Shown piece after piece: positions 6,008 through 14,953 of a DNA stretch of 43,240 bases; position 1 is the stretch's first letter, and every line of letters starts with the position of its first letter. The notes under the pieces are model-generated. The model searched no databases. It was not told where the DNA came from and worked only from the letters and a program-made list of their open reading frames with translations. Source of the stretch: an uncultured Collinsella sp. (lineage in GTDB: Bacteria > Actinomycetota > Coriobacteriia > Coriobacteriales > Coriobacteriaceae); assembly GCA_900542125.1 (NCBI GenBank), contig UQMO01000015.1:1-43240 (forward strand), read 5' to 3'. The position numbers and the translations under genes were made by a program.

Positions 6008-8878
6008 TCACGCTCCCTGTGCGGCAAGCGCCGCGGTCAGGACGATACCGGCAATCTTGGCGGCCTTGACGTCATGCTTGTCGAAATCCTCCAAGGCCAC
6101 CGAGATGGCGACCGTGGGTGAATCGTAAGGTGCAAAGCCAACGAACATCGAGTTGACGTTGGTGCCGCCGATCTCGGCCGAGCCGGTCTTGCCGGCGACC
6201 TTGACGCCGGGGATCTGGGAATCGGTGCCGGTGCCGGACTGGACGACGGCAAGCATGGCCTGCTTGACCTGGTCGGCCGTGGCGGAGCTGACGGCCTGAC
6301 CAAGCGAGTGGGACTGCGTGGTCTTGACCACGGTTCCGTCCGGGGCGAGTACCTGGGCTACAAAGTACGGGTCCATGACCACGCCGCTGTTAGCGATGGC
6401 GGCGGCAATCACGGCGTTTTGCATGACGGTGGTCTGCGGGCCGGGCGTGTGGTCCATGCCGACAGGCTGGCCGGCGCCGGCCCAGGCGGTCTCCCACTCG
6501 GTCATGAGCGACGGGTCGGCCATGATGGAGGCCGCGGAGGTCAGGTCCTGGCCGAGCTTTTGGCCGTAGCCAAAGGCGTTGGCAAACTGTACGAGCGTAT
6601 TTGCGCCAACTTCGTTTGCCACCTGGCCAAAGACGACGTTGGAGGACACGGCAAAGGCCTGCTGCAGGCTGATGGTGCCGTAGCTCTCGTTGGCATAGTT
6701 GGTGACCGGTGCGTTGCCGATGTCCATGGAGCCGGGCGCCTGGTAGGTGCTGGTAAGGCTGGCGGTGCCGGTCTCGAGTGCCGCGGAAAGCGTAACGACC
6801 TTAAACGTTGAGCCCGGCGTGTACAGCGCGTCCATGGCGCGATTGTACATGGAGCCGTCCTCGCCGCCGCCCGTCTGCAGCAGGGCATCGATGTTGGTGT
6901 TGTCATAGGTGGGCGAGCTGGCACATGCGAGCACCGCGCCGGTACGCGGGTCGATGACCACTACAGCGCCCTTAAAGCCCTTGAGTGCCTGCTCGGCCGC
7001 CGTCTGGATGCGCGAGTCGATGGTGAGCTTGGCGGTGTTGCCCGGCTGGGTCTGGCCCGCGAGCGACGCGATGGCGTTGTTCCAGCTGGAGTAGTCCTTA
7101 GAACCGGTGAGCGTGTCGTTCATGACGCTCTCGATGGCGGTGGTGCCATACTGCTGACTCACGTAGCCAACCACGTGCGCTGCCAGGTTACCGTTGGGGT
7201 AGGAGCGTACGTAGGTGCCGTCCTCCTGCTGCAGCGACTCGGCCAGCGTCACGCCGTCGGACGTGATGATGGAGCCGCGCTGGATGTACTTGGAGCGGGC
7301 GATGGTGTGGTTGTTGGTCGGCATGTCCTGATAGTCCTTGGCCTTGATGACCTGGACATAGGTGAGGTTGCCGATAAGGATGGCGAACAGCGCCGTAAAG
7401 GCGAGCACCGCGCGGGTTAGACGGTTGGCGAGCGCCACGCGGCCGAGCACACCGGATTCAGGCGTGTCGAGCAGGCGACGACGCATGCGCGAGCCGACGG
7501 AATGGCTGCCGCTGCCGTAGGAAGACGAGGTGGCAAAGCGCGTGCCCGTCGGGGCGGCGGCCGATGCGACCTGATCATCGGTGATGGCGGCCATGGTGCC
7601 GGTGCCGGTAAGCTCGGCCTCGCGTCCGGTCGCCTCGTCACCGGCGCGCAGCAGGAGCGCGACGATGATAAAGCTTGCCAGCAGCGAGGAGCCGCCCTGG
7701 CTCATAAAGGGCAGAGTGACGCCGGTCAGCGGGATCAGGCGGGTGACGCCGCCCACGATCAAGAAGGCCTGGAAGCTGATGGCTGCCGTAAGACCGGTGG
7801 CGCTAAAGGCGGCGAGGTCGGATTTAGCGCGGGCAGCTGTGGTGAGGCCACGCACGGCAAAGAGCATAAACAGGATGAGCACGGCGCCGCCGCCCAAAAG
7901 GCCCATCTCCTCGCCAATGGCCGAGAAGATAAAGTCGGACTCGACGACAGGGATGTTGTTGGCCATGCCGTTGCCGATGCCAACACCGACCAGGCCGCCA
8001 TCGCCAAGCGAGAAGAGCGACTGGACGATCTGGTAGCCCTGGCCCTGGGCGTCCTTAAACGGATCGACCCAAACCTGGAAACGCACCTGAACGTGCGACA
8101 GGAACTTGTAGGCGCCCACGGCTCCGACAGCTAAGAGCGCAAGGCCGATAACGACATACGAAAAGCGCCCCGTGGCAACGTAGAGCATCAGCAAGAAGAT
8201 GGTGTAGAACAGCACGGCCGAACCCAGGTCGCGTTCGAAGACGACGACGAGCAGGCACACACCCCACACGGCAAACAGCGGCAGCAGCAGTCGCAGGCGA
8301 GGGATCTTAAAGCCCAGAATCTTGCGGTTGGAGATGGAGAGCAGCTCGCGGTTCTCGGCCAGGTAGCCGGCCAGGAACAGGACGATAAAGACCTTGGCGA
8401 ACTCGCCGGGCTGGATGGTAAAGCCCGCGATGCGAATCCACAGCTTGGAGCCCGAGATCGTGGTGCCGATAAAGATAGGCAGCATCAGCAGAATGATGCC
8501 GATGATGCCAAAGGTGTACTTGTAGCGCATGACCACGTCGAGGTTTTTGACTAGTGCAAGCGTTCCCACCATGAGCGCCACCGAGACAAACAGGATGATG
8601 AGCTGTGAGATGGCGAGAGCGGGGGCGAGACGCGTCACGAACGTGATGCCGATGCCCGAAAGTATAAATACGATGGGCAGGATGGCGGGGTCGGCACCGG
8701 GCGCCAAGATGCGCACGGCAATGTGGGCCGCGGCAAAGGCGGCAAAGAGGCCGATCGGTACGGCGAGCGTCTCAAAGGAGATGGCAGCGCCCGCGGTGAG
8801 GACGTACATCGCATACAGCAGGATGACGGGGAACGCCGAGGCGATGAGCAAGAGCAGCTCGGTGTTGCGGCGACTCAT
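6008..8878 (-). CDS. RodA/FtsW-PbpA fusion: SEDS glycosyltransferase joined to class B PBP
   Basis: Single 956-aa protein combining peptidoglycan polymerase and transpeptidase. Residues 1-415 are a SEDS domain with about ten membrane helices, including FERDLG (Asp217, aligned with the essential SEDS aspartate) and FMSQGGSSLLASF. A polar linker (about 420-485) leads to a further membrane helix (about 489-510) and a class B PBP: short dimerisation module, then transpeptidase with S690-TFK, S745-S-N747 and K897-TG. In Mycobacterium rodA and pbpA are adjacent separate genes. The frame is open through the linker and residue 465 (Met) lacks a Shine-Dalgarno, so fusion is better supported than a lost stop. 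ATG 8878 is chosen because GGGAG lies about 9 nt upstream; GTG 8887 abuts it. The gene is 16 bp after the phosphatase and probably controlled by the neighbouring kinases. Confidence 0.94.
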   Translation of the reverse strand: MSRRNTELLLLIASAFPVILLYAMYVLTAGAAISFETLAVPIGLFAAFAAAHIAVRILAPGADPAILPIVFILSGIGITFVTRLAPALAISQLIILFVSVALMVGTLALVKNLDVVMRYKYTFGIIGIILLMLPIFIGTTISGSKLWIRIAGFTIQPGEFAKVFIVLFLAGYLAENRELLSISNRKILGFKIPRLRLLLPLFAVWGVCLLVVVFERDLGSAVLFYTIFLLMLYVATGRFSYVVIGLALLAVGAVGAYKFLSHVQVRFQVWVDPFKDAQGQGYQIVQSLFSLGDGGLVGVGIGNGMANNIPVVESDFIFSAIGEEMGLLGGGAVLILFMLFAVRGLTTAARAKSDLAAFSATGLTAAISFQAFLIVGGVTRLIPLTGVTLPFMSQGGSSLLASFIIVALLLRAGDEATGREAELTGTGTMAAITDDQVASAAAPTGTRFATSSSYGSGSHSVGSRMRRRLLDTPESGVLGRVALANRLTRAVLAFTALFAILIGNLTYVQVIKAKDYQDMPTNNHTIARSKYIQRGSIITSDGVTLAESLQQEDGTYVRSYPNGNLAAHVVGYVSQQYGTTAIESVMNDTLTGSKDYSSWNNAIASLAGQTQPGNTAKLTIDSRIQTAAEQALKGFKGAVVVIDPRTGAVLACASSPTYDNTNIDALLQTGGGEDGSMYNRAMDALYTPGSTFKVVTLSAALETGTASLTSTYQAPGSMDIGNAPVTNYANESYGTISLQQAFAVSSNVVFGQVANEVGANTLVQFANAFGYGQKLGQDLTSAASIMADPSLMTEWETAWAGAGQPVGMDHTPGPQTTVMQNAVIAAAIANSGVVMDPYFVAQVLAPDGTVVKTTQSHSLGQAVSSATADQVKQAMLAVVQSGTGTDSQIPGVKVAGKTGSAEIGGTNVNSMFVGFAPYDSPTVAISVALEDFDKHDVKAAKIAGIVLTAALAAQGA

Positions 8879-8894
8879 AAGCGGCACTCCCTTT

Positions 8895-10694
8895 CTAATT
8901 CTTATCGGAGGCTTCGGCCTCGGCGGACTGTTCGGCGGTTTTCTCGGAATCTGATTCGGAGGTCGATCCCTGATTGGTGTTGTCGCGAATCGTTTGCGCG
9001 TCGATCACCTGGCGGGTCTGCTCCTCGTCGATCTGGTGGCGGTACTTGGATATCGTGTCCTGCGCATCGTCGACACTTGTTTGCGGAATGCCCGCCTTGA
9101 GGCGGTTTTGCGTGTCTTCGGGCAGGTCGGACAGCTTGATGCTGGTTTCGCTTTCGAGCCAGTGGAGCTTGAGTCCGAGTGGCTTGCCGGGCAGGCCGCG
9201 CCAGACGGCGACATTGCCCTGGTAGGTACCCAGGTAGTACGAGCCGGTGACACCCGTGTAGGCCCAGATGCCAGCTGCTAGCACAAAGACGAGGGCCAGG
9301 ATGGCGGCGATAGTAACATTGCGGCGACGCACGCGTTGCGCCTCGCGCATAACGCCATCGTCAACCAGGTCAACGACTACTACGGTTACGTTGTCGTGGC
9401 CGCCGGCGGCAAGCGCCGCGTCCACTAGGTTGTCGACGCAGATTTGCGCGGTTGAGGACTGCGTGGCGATGTTCTCGATATCGCTATCGGGAATCATGCT
9501 CGAGAGGCCGTCGGAGCACAGGATCAGGCGGTCGCCTTCCTCGATATGCAGAGTGAAGTGGTCGGCATACATGGCGGGGTCCGAGCCCAGCGCGCGGGTG
9601 ATGACCGAACGGTTGGGGTGGACGCGAGCCTCGTCTGCCGTGATCTCGCCGGCGTCCACGAGCTCCTCCACGTAGGAGTGGTCGCGGGTCACGCGGATGA
9701 GCGTGCCCTCGTGGAGCAGATAGGCGCGAGAGTCGCCCACGTGGGCGATGGCGAGCGTGTCGTTTTCGATGTAGGCGCAGGTGGCTGTGCAGCCCATGCC
9801 GGGCTTGCCCAGGCCGTTCAGGGCCGCCTCGATTACGGCGGCGTTGGCTGCCTCGACGGATGCGGCCAGGCGTGCTGCGTCGGCGGACTGTGGGGCCGTC
9901 TTGGCTATAGTCTCGACGGCGATAGAAGAGGCTACCTCGCCGGCGGCGTGACCACCCATGCCGTCGCATACGCAAAAGAGCGGCGACTGCACCAGGTAGG
10001 AATCCTCATTGTGCGGGCGCACACAGCCAACGTCGGAGCGGGCGCCCCACATGAGTTGCGTGGTGGTGCCGGCATCATAGGTCGAGTCGGTCTCGATGCG
10101 CTCCTCGGTTAGGGGTTCAAAGCTCATGGTCGAGCCGGGGTCTTTGAGTTTGGCCTCAACGGCGGCAACGTCGATTTCGGCTGTGTCACCGGGAGAGACG
10201 GTGTCGGTCTCGGCGTTTGATTCGGAATCGCCGGTGTCCGGGGAGTCGGGCTCCTCGGAAACGCGGGCGGTCGACTCGTCATCTTGCGGGCTGACGTCTA
10301 TAGGCTCGGGCGCCGGCGCAGACGCGGGCGCAACCTCGGATACCGGGGCTATGGGAAACGCCGGCGCGGCGGGCTCGGGTGCCGCAAACACCGCAGCGCT
10401 CTCGTTGATTGCCGCGGCGACGGGCTCTGCAAAGTGAGCCGGCACCGGGGTTGCTTCGGGCGCTGTGGGCTGTTCCGCAGCATGTGCGCCGATGGGCGCC
10501 GCTACGGCATCCTCTTCGTCCTCGTTATCGGCGAGATCCGAAATATCATGCGTTACATGCGAAAGAGGCAGGGAGAACACAGTGTCCTCGGGTTCCACGG
10601 GTGCGGAGCCCGCCGGAGCGGCGTGGGCCGGCGCAGCTGTGGCGGCAGCCGGTGCCTCGGTCATAGTTGCGGACTTGTTCTCCTCGTCGATCAT
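8895..10694 (-). CDS. pstP: PP2C-type Ser/Thr phosphatase with long acidic N-terminal extension
   Basis: Membrane-anchored phosphatase (599 aa) expected to reverse phosphorylation by the Ser/Thr kinases here. The PP2C domain is at about 215-445 with metal-binding motifs N229-ED, DGMGGH (Asp244), GDSR (Asp321), SDG (Asp395) and DN (Asp434). One membrane helix (about 459-481) leads to an outside domain of about 100 residues ending in an acidic Ser/Glu tail. The first 200 or so residues are Ala/Pro/Glu/Asp-rich low complexity, absent from typical PstP, which begins almost directly with the catalytic domain. The start is firm: ATGA overlap with fhaB and GAAGGTG 8 nt upstream; the internal Met190 has no Shine-Dalgarno. 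It is the only Ser/Thr phosphatase gene visible in the window. Confidence 0.94.
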   Translation of the reverse strand: MIDEENKSATMTEAPAAATAAPAHAAPAGSAPVEPEDTVFSLPLSHVTHDISDLADNEDEEDAVAAPIGAHAAEQPTAPEATPVPAHFAEPVAAAINESAAVFAAPEPAAPAFPIAPVSEVAPASAPAPEPIDVSPQDDESTARVSEEPDSPDTGDSESNAETDTVSPGDTAEIDVAAVEAKLKDPGSTMSFEPLTEERIETDSTYDAGTTTQLMWGARSDVGCVRPHNEDSYLVQSPLFCVCDGMGGHAAGEVASSIAVETIAKTAPQSADAARLAASVEAANAAVIEAALNGLGKPGMGCTATCAYIENDTLAIAHVGDSRAYLLHEGTLIRVTRDHSYVEELVDAGEITADEARVHPNRSVITRALGSDPAMYADHFTLHIEEGDRLILCSDGLSSMIPDSDIENIATQSSTAQICVDNLVDAALAAGGHDNVTVVVVDLVDDGVMREAQRVRRRNVTIAAILALVFVLAAGIWAYTGVTGSYYLGTYQGNVAVWRGLPGKPLGLKLHWLESETSIKLSDLPEDTQNRLKAGIPQTSVDDAQDTISKYRHQIDEEQTRQVIDAQTIRDNTNQGSTSESDSEKTAEQSAEAEASDKN

Positions 10695-11107
10695 CGACGG
10701 TTCACCTTCATGACCACATCGCCAATCTGGACTTCGTCGCCCTCGCGCAGCGTCGCGGGCTCCACGAGCTGGCGGCCGTTGACGAGCGTGCCGTTAAGCG
10801 AGTTGAGGTCCTCGATGATGAGCGCCGGGCCCTGCAGCGAAAAGCGCGCATGCGAGGCCGAGACAAACGGCTCGTTGATGCAGATGTCCGAAGATGGCGA
10901 GCGGCCGACGATGACGGGGCCGAGCATGTCTACGTGGATGCCGCGGATGCCGCGCGGACCCTTGTCCACATCAATCGTCCAGATAGCCGAGTCACGGCGC
11001 TGCCCGCGCACGAGTCCCACGCCGGTCTTCATGACGGCGAACAGGAAGATATAGAGCAGGGCGACCAGGACGATGCGGCCTGCAAAAAGGACGATATCGA
11101 TGTTCAT
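10691..11107 (-). CDS. fhaB: FhaB: membrane-anchored FHA-domain protein
   Basis: 138-aa phosphothreonine reader. One N-terminal membrane helix (about 5-27) holds a cytoplasmic FHA domain (about 45-136) at the membrane. Conserved FHA residues are visible: GRSPSSDI, S-x-x-H in SASHARF and DLNSLNGT. In mycobacteria FhaB (FipA) links PknA/PknB signalling to division; the same role is inferred from synteny. It begins 6 bp after fhaA and overlaps the phosphatase start by ATGA, so the three are probably translated together. Confidence 0.92.
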   Translation of the reverse strand: MNIDIVLFAGRIVLVALLYIFLFAVMKTGVGLVRGQRRDSAIWTIDVDKGPRGIRGIHVDMLGPVIVGRSPSSDICINEPFVSASHARFSLQGPALIIEDLNSLNGTLVNGRQLVEPATLREGDEVQIGDVVMKVNRR

Positions 11108-11113
11108 AAGCGA

Positions 11114-12127
11114 CTATCCCCTAAATTCAAAGGTGCTCAGGCCAAACGTCAGCAAATCGCCGTTGCGCAGCGGGCAGCGCGTAATGCGGCGGTTGTTGAC
11201 GAGCGTGCCGTTGGTGGAATTGAGGTCCTCGATCGACCAATCCGAGCCCGTAAAGGTGAGCTGGGCGTGGCGGCGCGACACGTTGGGGTCGCGCAGGGCA
11301 ATGTCGGAAACCGAGCGCTCGCGACCGATGGTCACCTGTGCGGAGGTGATGCTATGGCTCTCGCCGCTCACGACGTCGACGAGCTGGGCGAGCGGGCGCT
11401 GCGGGGCGCGAGTGCTCGCCATGTTGGAGGCGATGCCGGCTGCGGCACCTAGGCCCACGGCGGCACCGGTCGCGGCGGCTCCGCCCATGCCGGCAAGCGC
11501 GTCGCGCGAGACGGTCTGCGGCACCGGGATGGGTGCGGCGGCGGGGTCGGGGACGCTAGGCGCGAAGGGGTCTGCCACGGCAAGCGGGTCGGGAGCGGCG
11601 GCGCGAGGCGTCGGCTGCTGCTGGGGCATGGCGGCGGGGCGCTGCTGCTGCGGGGCGGCAAACTGCTGCTGGCCGGCGCGCGGGGCGCTGGCGGCACGGC
11701 TTGCCGCGGAGTTGTTCTGGCCCAGGCCGTTCTGATAGGCGCGCTCTTCTTCGTACAGGCGGCCGAGCGTGGGGGCATCGACGTTCTCGGCAAAGACCGA
11801 GAACTTGCCGGCGCGCAGCTGCGGATCGATCATAAAGCGCACGAGGGGCTCGCCGACAAAGACATAGCGGCGCTTTTCGGCCTGCGCCTTCACGAACTCG
11901 CGGACCTCGCGCGAAAGCTCGGGGTAGAACGGGGCGAGCATGGGATCGTCGTCGGCGGCGATAAGGATGGTATAGAGTGCCGGCGCCGTGTTGACGCCGT
12001 TGATCACCAGAGTCTGATCCTCCATGTCGCGAGCGGCCTGCTTGGCAAGCTTCTTAAAGGAGAACGGGGCACGGGTGGCACCGAAGATGCCGGCCACGTG
12101 GTCCTCGAAGATGTTCAGGAAGTTCAC
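11114..12127 (-). CDS. fhaA: FhaA: DUF3662-FHA protein
   Basis: 337-aa cytoplasmic adaptor. Residues 1-125 match the DUF3662 (FhaA N-terminal) layout beginning MNFLNIFEDHVAGIFG. The middle (about 138-245) is a Gln/Pro/Ala-rich flexible linker. The C-terminal FHA domain (about 246-336) has GRERSVSD, SRRHAQ and DLNSTNGT. In mycobacteria FhaA binds phosphorylated MviN/FhaA partners and restrains peptidoglycan synthesis; transfer of that role here is inference. The start is GTG, overlapping the upstream kinase stop as GTGA, with GGAGAG about 11 nt upstream. FhaA and FhaB use the same order as in Mycobacterium and Streptomyces. Confidence 0.93.
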   Translation of the reverse strand: MNFLNIFEDHVAGIFGATRAPFSFKKLAKQAARDMEDQTLVINGVNTAPALYTILIAADDDPMLAPFYPELSREVREFVKAQAEKRRYVFVGEPLVRFMIDPQLRAGKFSVFAENVDAPTLGRLYEEERAYQNGLGQNNSAASRAASAPRAGQQQFAAPQQQRPAAMPQQQPTPRAAAPDPLAVADPFAPSVPDPAAAPIPVPQTVSRDALAGMGGAAATGAAVGLGAAAGIASNMASTRAPQRPLAQLVDVVSGESHSITSAQVTIGRERSVSDIALRDPNVSRRHAQLTFTGSDWSIEDLNSTNGTLVNNRRITRCPLRNGDLLTFGLSTFEFRG

Positions 12128-13977
12128 GAAAGATCACTCTCCGTATAGGTTCTTTGGTATCCGAGCAAATATAGGCATATCCCAACGATTATAGAGGATA
12201 GGATTCCCGCAACCGCCGCCTTGGCGATGACCGCGGCTGCAAGGCTGGCAATTTCCATATGGTGTGCAAGACAGGACGCCGCTGCGCAGCCGATGCCGGT
12301 GACAGCGATGGCGGCGATTGCGGCAAGGTTTGAGCCCTGATCGGCACGCTTGGCATGGACATTGAGCAGCGCAGATGACGCCGCGGCAGTTGCCGCGACC
12401 AGCACAAAGGCAGCCCAAAGGAGCGGGTCTCCCAGCGCTGCAGCAACGTTACCGAGCCCCAGCACGCCTCCGGCTGAAAGCGCGACCGTGGCCAGACGGG
12501 CAAAAAGCGCGCCCATGCCCGTTGCCGCGGCGGCGCTTGCCGGGCCGAGCCAAAATGACGCGACGCCGGCGGCGACCCCAGCTGCTAGGAAGGTATTGCC
12601 GGTCAGACAGCCAAGCGCGAGTGCACAGGTGAGTGCGGCGCTCGCGGCAGCCTCGGTGCGACCCCAGGCGATCCACCAACCGGACATGGCGGCGGCAAAG
12701 ATCACCGCGACGGGCAACATCGACAGGATGCCCTGCGCCTGCATGGTGGCGTTGGCCATGAGCACCAAAAAGCCCACAGCCGAGATGGCCGAGCCAATCT
12801 GGGGGGCCAGGCCAGCCGCCGCTCCGATTGCGATAGCCGCAATGACCAGGCCGGGAAGCGCCGCGACCCCGGCCGTTTGCATCAGCAAAAAGCTAAAGGT
12901 GCCGCACGTTAGCGCCGAGATAATGCGCATGGTGTAGTCGCGCGCATGGCTCCAGCGCGTGCCCGCCCAGCCGAGTGCGGGGTCGACCTCGATGGCGTCG
13001 TCCTCGTAGTGCGACGGCTCGATACCGTCGAGCTCCTGCTCGTCATCCGAAAGCTCGCCAACCATTTGCTCCAGGCTGCGACGGCCCTCGCGCACGCTGC
13101 CCAGACCGGCAAGGAGCTGGTCGCAAAATGCCTCGATGCTGTTGGGGCGGTCCTGCGGCATGGGGGAGAGCGCGCTCATGAGCGCGGCCTCGGCTCCCGG
13201 GGGAAAGTGTGGTATCAGCTCGCTGGGATAGGTGGCGCCGCCGATGATGCGGTCGAGCGAGTCGGCGGGCGTGGCCGCCATAAAGGGAGCGCTGCCGCAC
13301 AGGCCCTCATAGATTACACAGGCGAGGGCAAAGACATCGGCGCGCTCATCGACCGTGCCGGTCTCGATATCGAGCTGCTCGGGCGGCATGTAGCCGATGG
13401 TGCCGCCGCGCGAGCAGCCAAAGCCACCGGCGGACGACAGTCGCGCCATGCCAAAGTCGGTGAGCTTTACATTGCCCGAGTGGTCGATGAGCACGTTGGC
13501 GGGCTTAATGTCCAGGTGGAGTACGCCATTGCTATGGGCGAAGGTGAGCGCCTGGCCCAGGGCATCGGCAATGGCCGCGGCCTCGCCAAAGGTAAGTGAG
13601 TGGCCGTCCACGCGGTGCAAAAACTCGGCAAGCGACATGCCATCGACATACTCCATAACCAGGTAGGCATAGGCTGTGTCGTGCGTAAAGTCGATGACCT
13701 GCACGATGTTGGGATGTTGAAGCATGGCGGCAGTGTGCGCCTCGCGCAGGACATCCATGATGTCGCTGGCGGGCATGCCGGCACCGTTGATAAGGGGGAT
13801 GCGCTTAATGGCGACGCGGCGGCGCAGGTGCGTGTCGCGGCAGATCTCGATGGAGCCAAAACCGCCGGTCGCAAGTGTCTCGAGCGGCTGGTACCGCTTG
13901 AGCAGCTCGCGAGAGCTGGTGCCCTCCAAAGGAACGTCCGGCGAGAACCGGGCGGTATGTTGCGAGAAAAGCGGCAT
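12124..13977 (-). CDS. Polytopic Ser/Thr protein kinase with non-RD catalytic loop
   Basis: 617-aa kinase heading the cell-wall signalling operon. The kinase domain (about 28-300) has ATGGFGS, Lys58 in VAIK, catalytic loop HLD (His154-Leu155-Asp156) and DFG (Asp174). Leu replaces the usual Arg of HRD, so it is a non-RD kinase, a class usually independent of activation-loop phosphorylation. An acidic linker (about 300-345) leads to roughly nine Ala/Gly-rich hydrophobic stretches (350-610) with no extracellular sensor domain. ATG 13977 is chosen: GAGGG lies 7 nt upstream; an upstream in-frame TTG at 13983 is not needed. It occupies the place upstream of fhaA and is not orthologous to PknA by architecture. 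Its signal may come from the membrane region itself. Confidence 0.9.
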   Translation of the reverse strand: MPLFSQHTARFSPDVPLEGTSSRELLKRYQPLETLATGGFGSIEICRDTHLRRRVAIKRIPLINGAGMPASDIMDVLREAHTAAMLQHPNIVQVIDFTHDTAYAYLVMEYVDGMSLAEFLHRVDGHSLTFGEAAAIADALGQALTFAHSNGVLHLDIKPANVLIDHSGNVKLTDFGMARLSSAGGFGCSRGGTIGYMPPEQLDIETGTVDERADVFALACVIYEGLCGSAPFMAATPADSLDRIIGGATYPSELIPHFPPGAEAALMSALSPMPQDRPNSIEAFCDQLLAGLGSVREGRRSLEQMVGELSDDEQELDGIEPSHYEDDAIEVDPALGWAGTRWSHARDYTMRIISALTCGTFSFLLMQTAGVAALPGLVIAAIAIGAAAGLAPQIGSAISAVGFLVLMANATMQAQGILSMLPVAVIFAAAMSGWWIAWGRTEAAASAALTCALALGCLTGNTFLAAGVAAGVASFWLGPASAAAATGMGALFARLATVALSAGGVLGLGNVAAALGDPLLWAAFVLVAATAAASSALLNVHAKRADQGSNLAAIAAIAVTGIGCAAASCLAHHMEIASLAAAVIAKAAVAGILSSIIVGICLYLLGYQRTYTESDLS

Positions 13978-14057
13978 GGCCAACCCTCGTGCGTTTAAAG
14001 TTCGTTTGCGAGTGGCGGGCGCGGAGCCGAGCCGTTCGCGGTGGCATAGATGCTGCT

Positions 14058-14066
14058 AGTGTAGCA
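14058..14066 (-). promoter_or_regulatory. Extended -10 promoter for the kinase/fhaA/pstP/rodA operon
   Basis: On the minus strand TGC-TACACT sits about 80 nt before the kinase ATG, identical to the nonamer at the tRNA promoter. There is no recognisable -35. Tight gene overlaps downstream suggest one transcript as far as pknB. Confidence 0.45.
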
Positions 14067-14121
14067 CGCTCGGGTGCATGGGGAGGATAGCGGGATGCGA
14101 GGCTGCCTGTCTGGCTTGGCC

Positions 14122-14838
14122 TTAGCGCTTCTTCTTGTTCTTCTTCTGCTTGCGCTGCCTGCCCTTGGCCTCCTGGGGCTTGTCGCTCTGCTTGGCCTCG
14201 GCGGCGGCCTTCTCGGCCTTCATTTTCTTCTTCTTGGTCTCGATGCGGAGTTTTTTGTTGATGCGCGCCTTAAGGAAGGGGCCGAACTGTTCGGCATCGC
14301 CACGGACGAAGGTGTCCTTGGGGATCGTCACGCCCTGGTCGGCGAACATGGCCACAAAGATGCGCTCGCCGTCGAGCACGTGGTCGAGCTTGTCAAACGG
14401 GAAGAACTGCGACTTGCCGCTCTTGCCCCAAACCATCAGGCCGTCTTCGTTGGCGGCGACGCGGCGATAGCGGCCACCCATGGACTCGTCGGCCTCGACG
14501 GCGTCGATAAAGTCGCGGGCGAGGGTGTGGTGCAGGTTTTTGCTCCACCAGGCCAAAAAGGCGCCGAATACGATCAGCACGACGCCAAACTTGATCCAGT
14601 TGCCGCCGGCCACCAGCATGCCGATGCCGATGAGCGCGGCAATCGCGGCGGCGACATACAGCGAGCCACGGCGCCTGGGCGAGGCGACCAGGCGCGCAAA
14701 GTCGGTGACCAGGTCGTTTTCGTACTGGTACTCGTTGAGGTACAGGATGCCGTCGTCGGCTGCGGCCTGCTCCTCGAGCGCGACCTCGACCTGGTCGGCT
14801 GCTTCGGAGGGAACGAGGTTGCTCTCTGCGTCTGCCAT
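14122..14838 (-). CDS. YcxB-like membrane protein with lysine-rich tail
   Basis: 238-aa protein with an acidic N-terminus, two closely spaced membrane helices (about 60-77 and 82-98), then a cytoplasmic domain resembling the YcxB C-terminal domain (ANEDGLMVWGKSGKSQFFPFDKLDHV). The last 45 residues are strongly Lys-rich, suggesting nucleic-acid or membrane-surface contact. Function is unknown. It begins with TAGGAG about 9 nt upstream of ATG and lies divergently from dnaX, 115 bp away. It is separated from the kinase operon by about 145 bp containing that operon's promoter, so it is a separate unit. Confidence 0.82.
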   Translation of the reverse strand: MADAESNLVPSEAADQVEVALEEQAAADDGILYLNEYQYENDLVTDFARLVASPRRRGSLYVAAAIAALIGIGMLVAGGNWIKFGVVLIVFGAFLAWWSKNLHHTLARDFIDAVEADESMGGRYRRVAANEDGLMVWGKSGKSQFFPFDKLDHVLDGERIFVAMFADQGVTIPKDTFVRGDAEQFGPFLKARINKKLRIETKKKKMKAEKAAAEAKQSDKPQEAKGRQRKQKKNKKKR

Positions 14839-14953
14839 GCTCTTTGGACTCCTATCGCGGCGGGCTCGCCGTACGGGTTATTATGAATGCAGTATGCCGT
14901 GCGACCGCATGGCCGTCGCGGCAACAAGACTCAGTATACCCGGGGGAGCACCC

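Noticed and set aside
14839..14953. Small SRP RNA upstream of dnaX
   Set aside because: Many bacteria have it near dnaX, but the 115-bp gap lacks the conserved GGAAGGAAGCA core.
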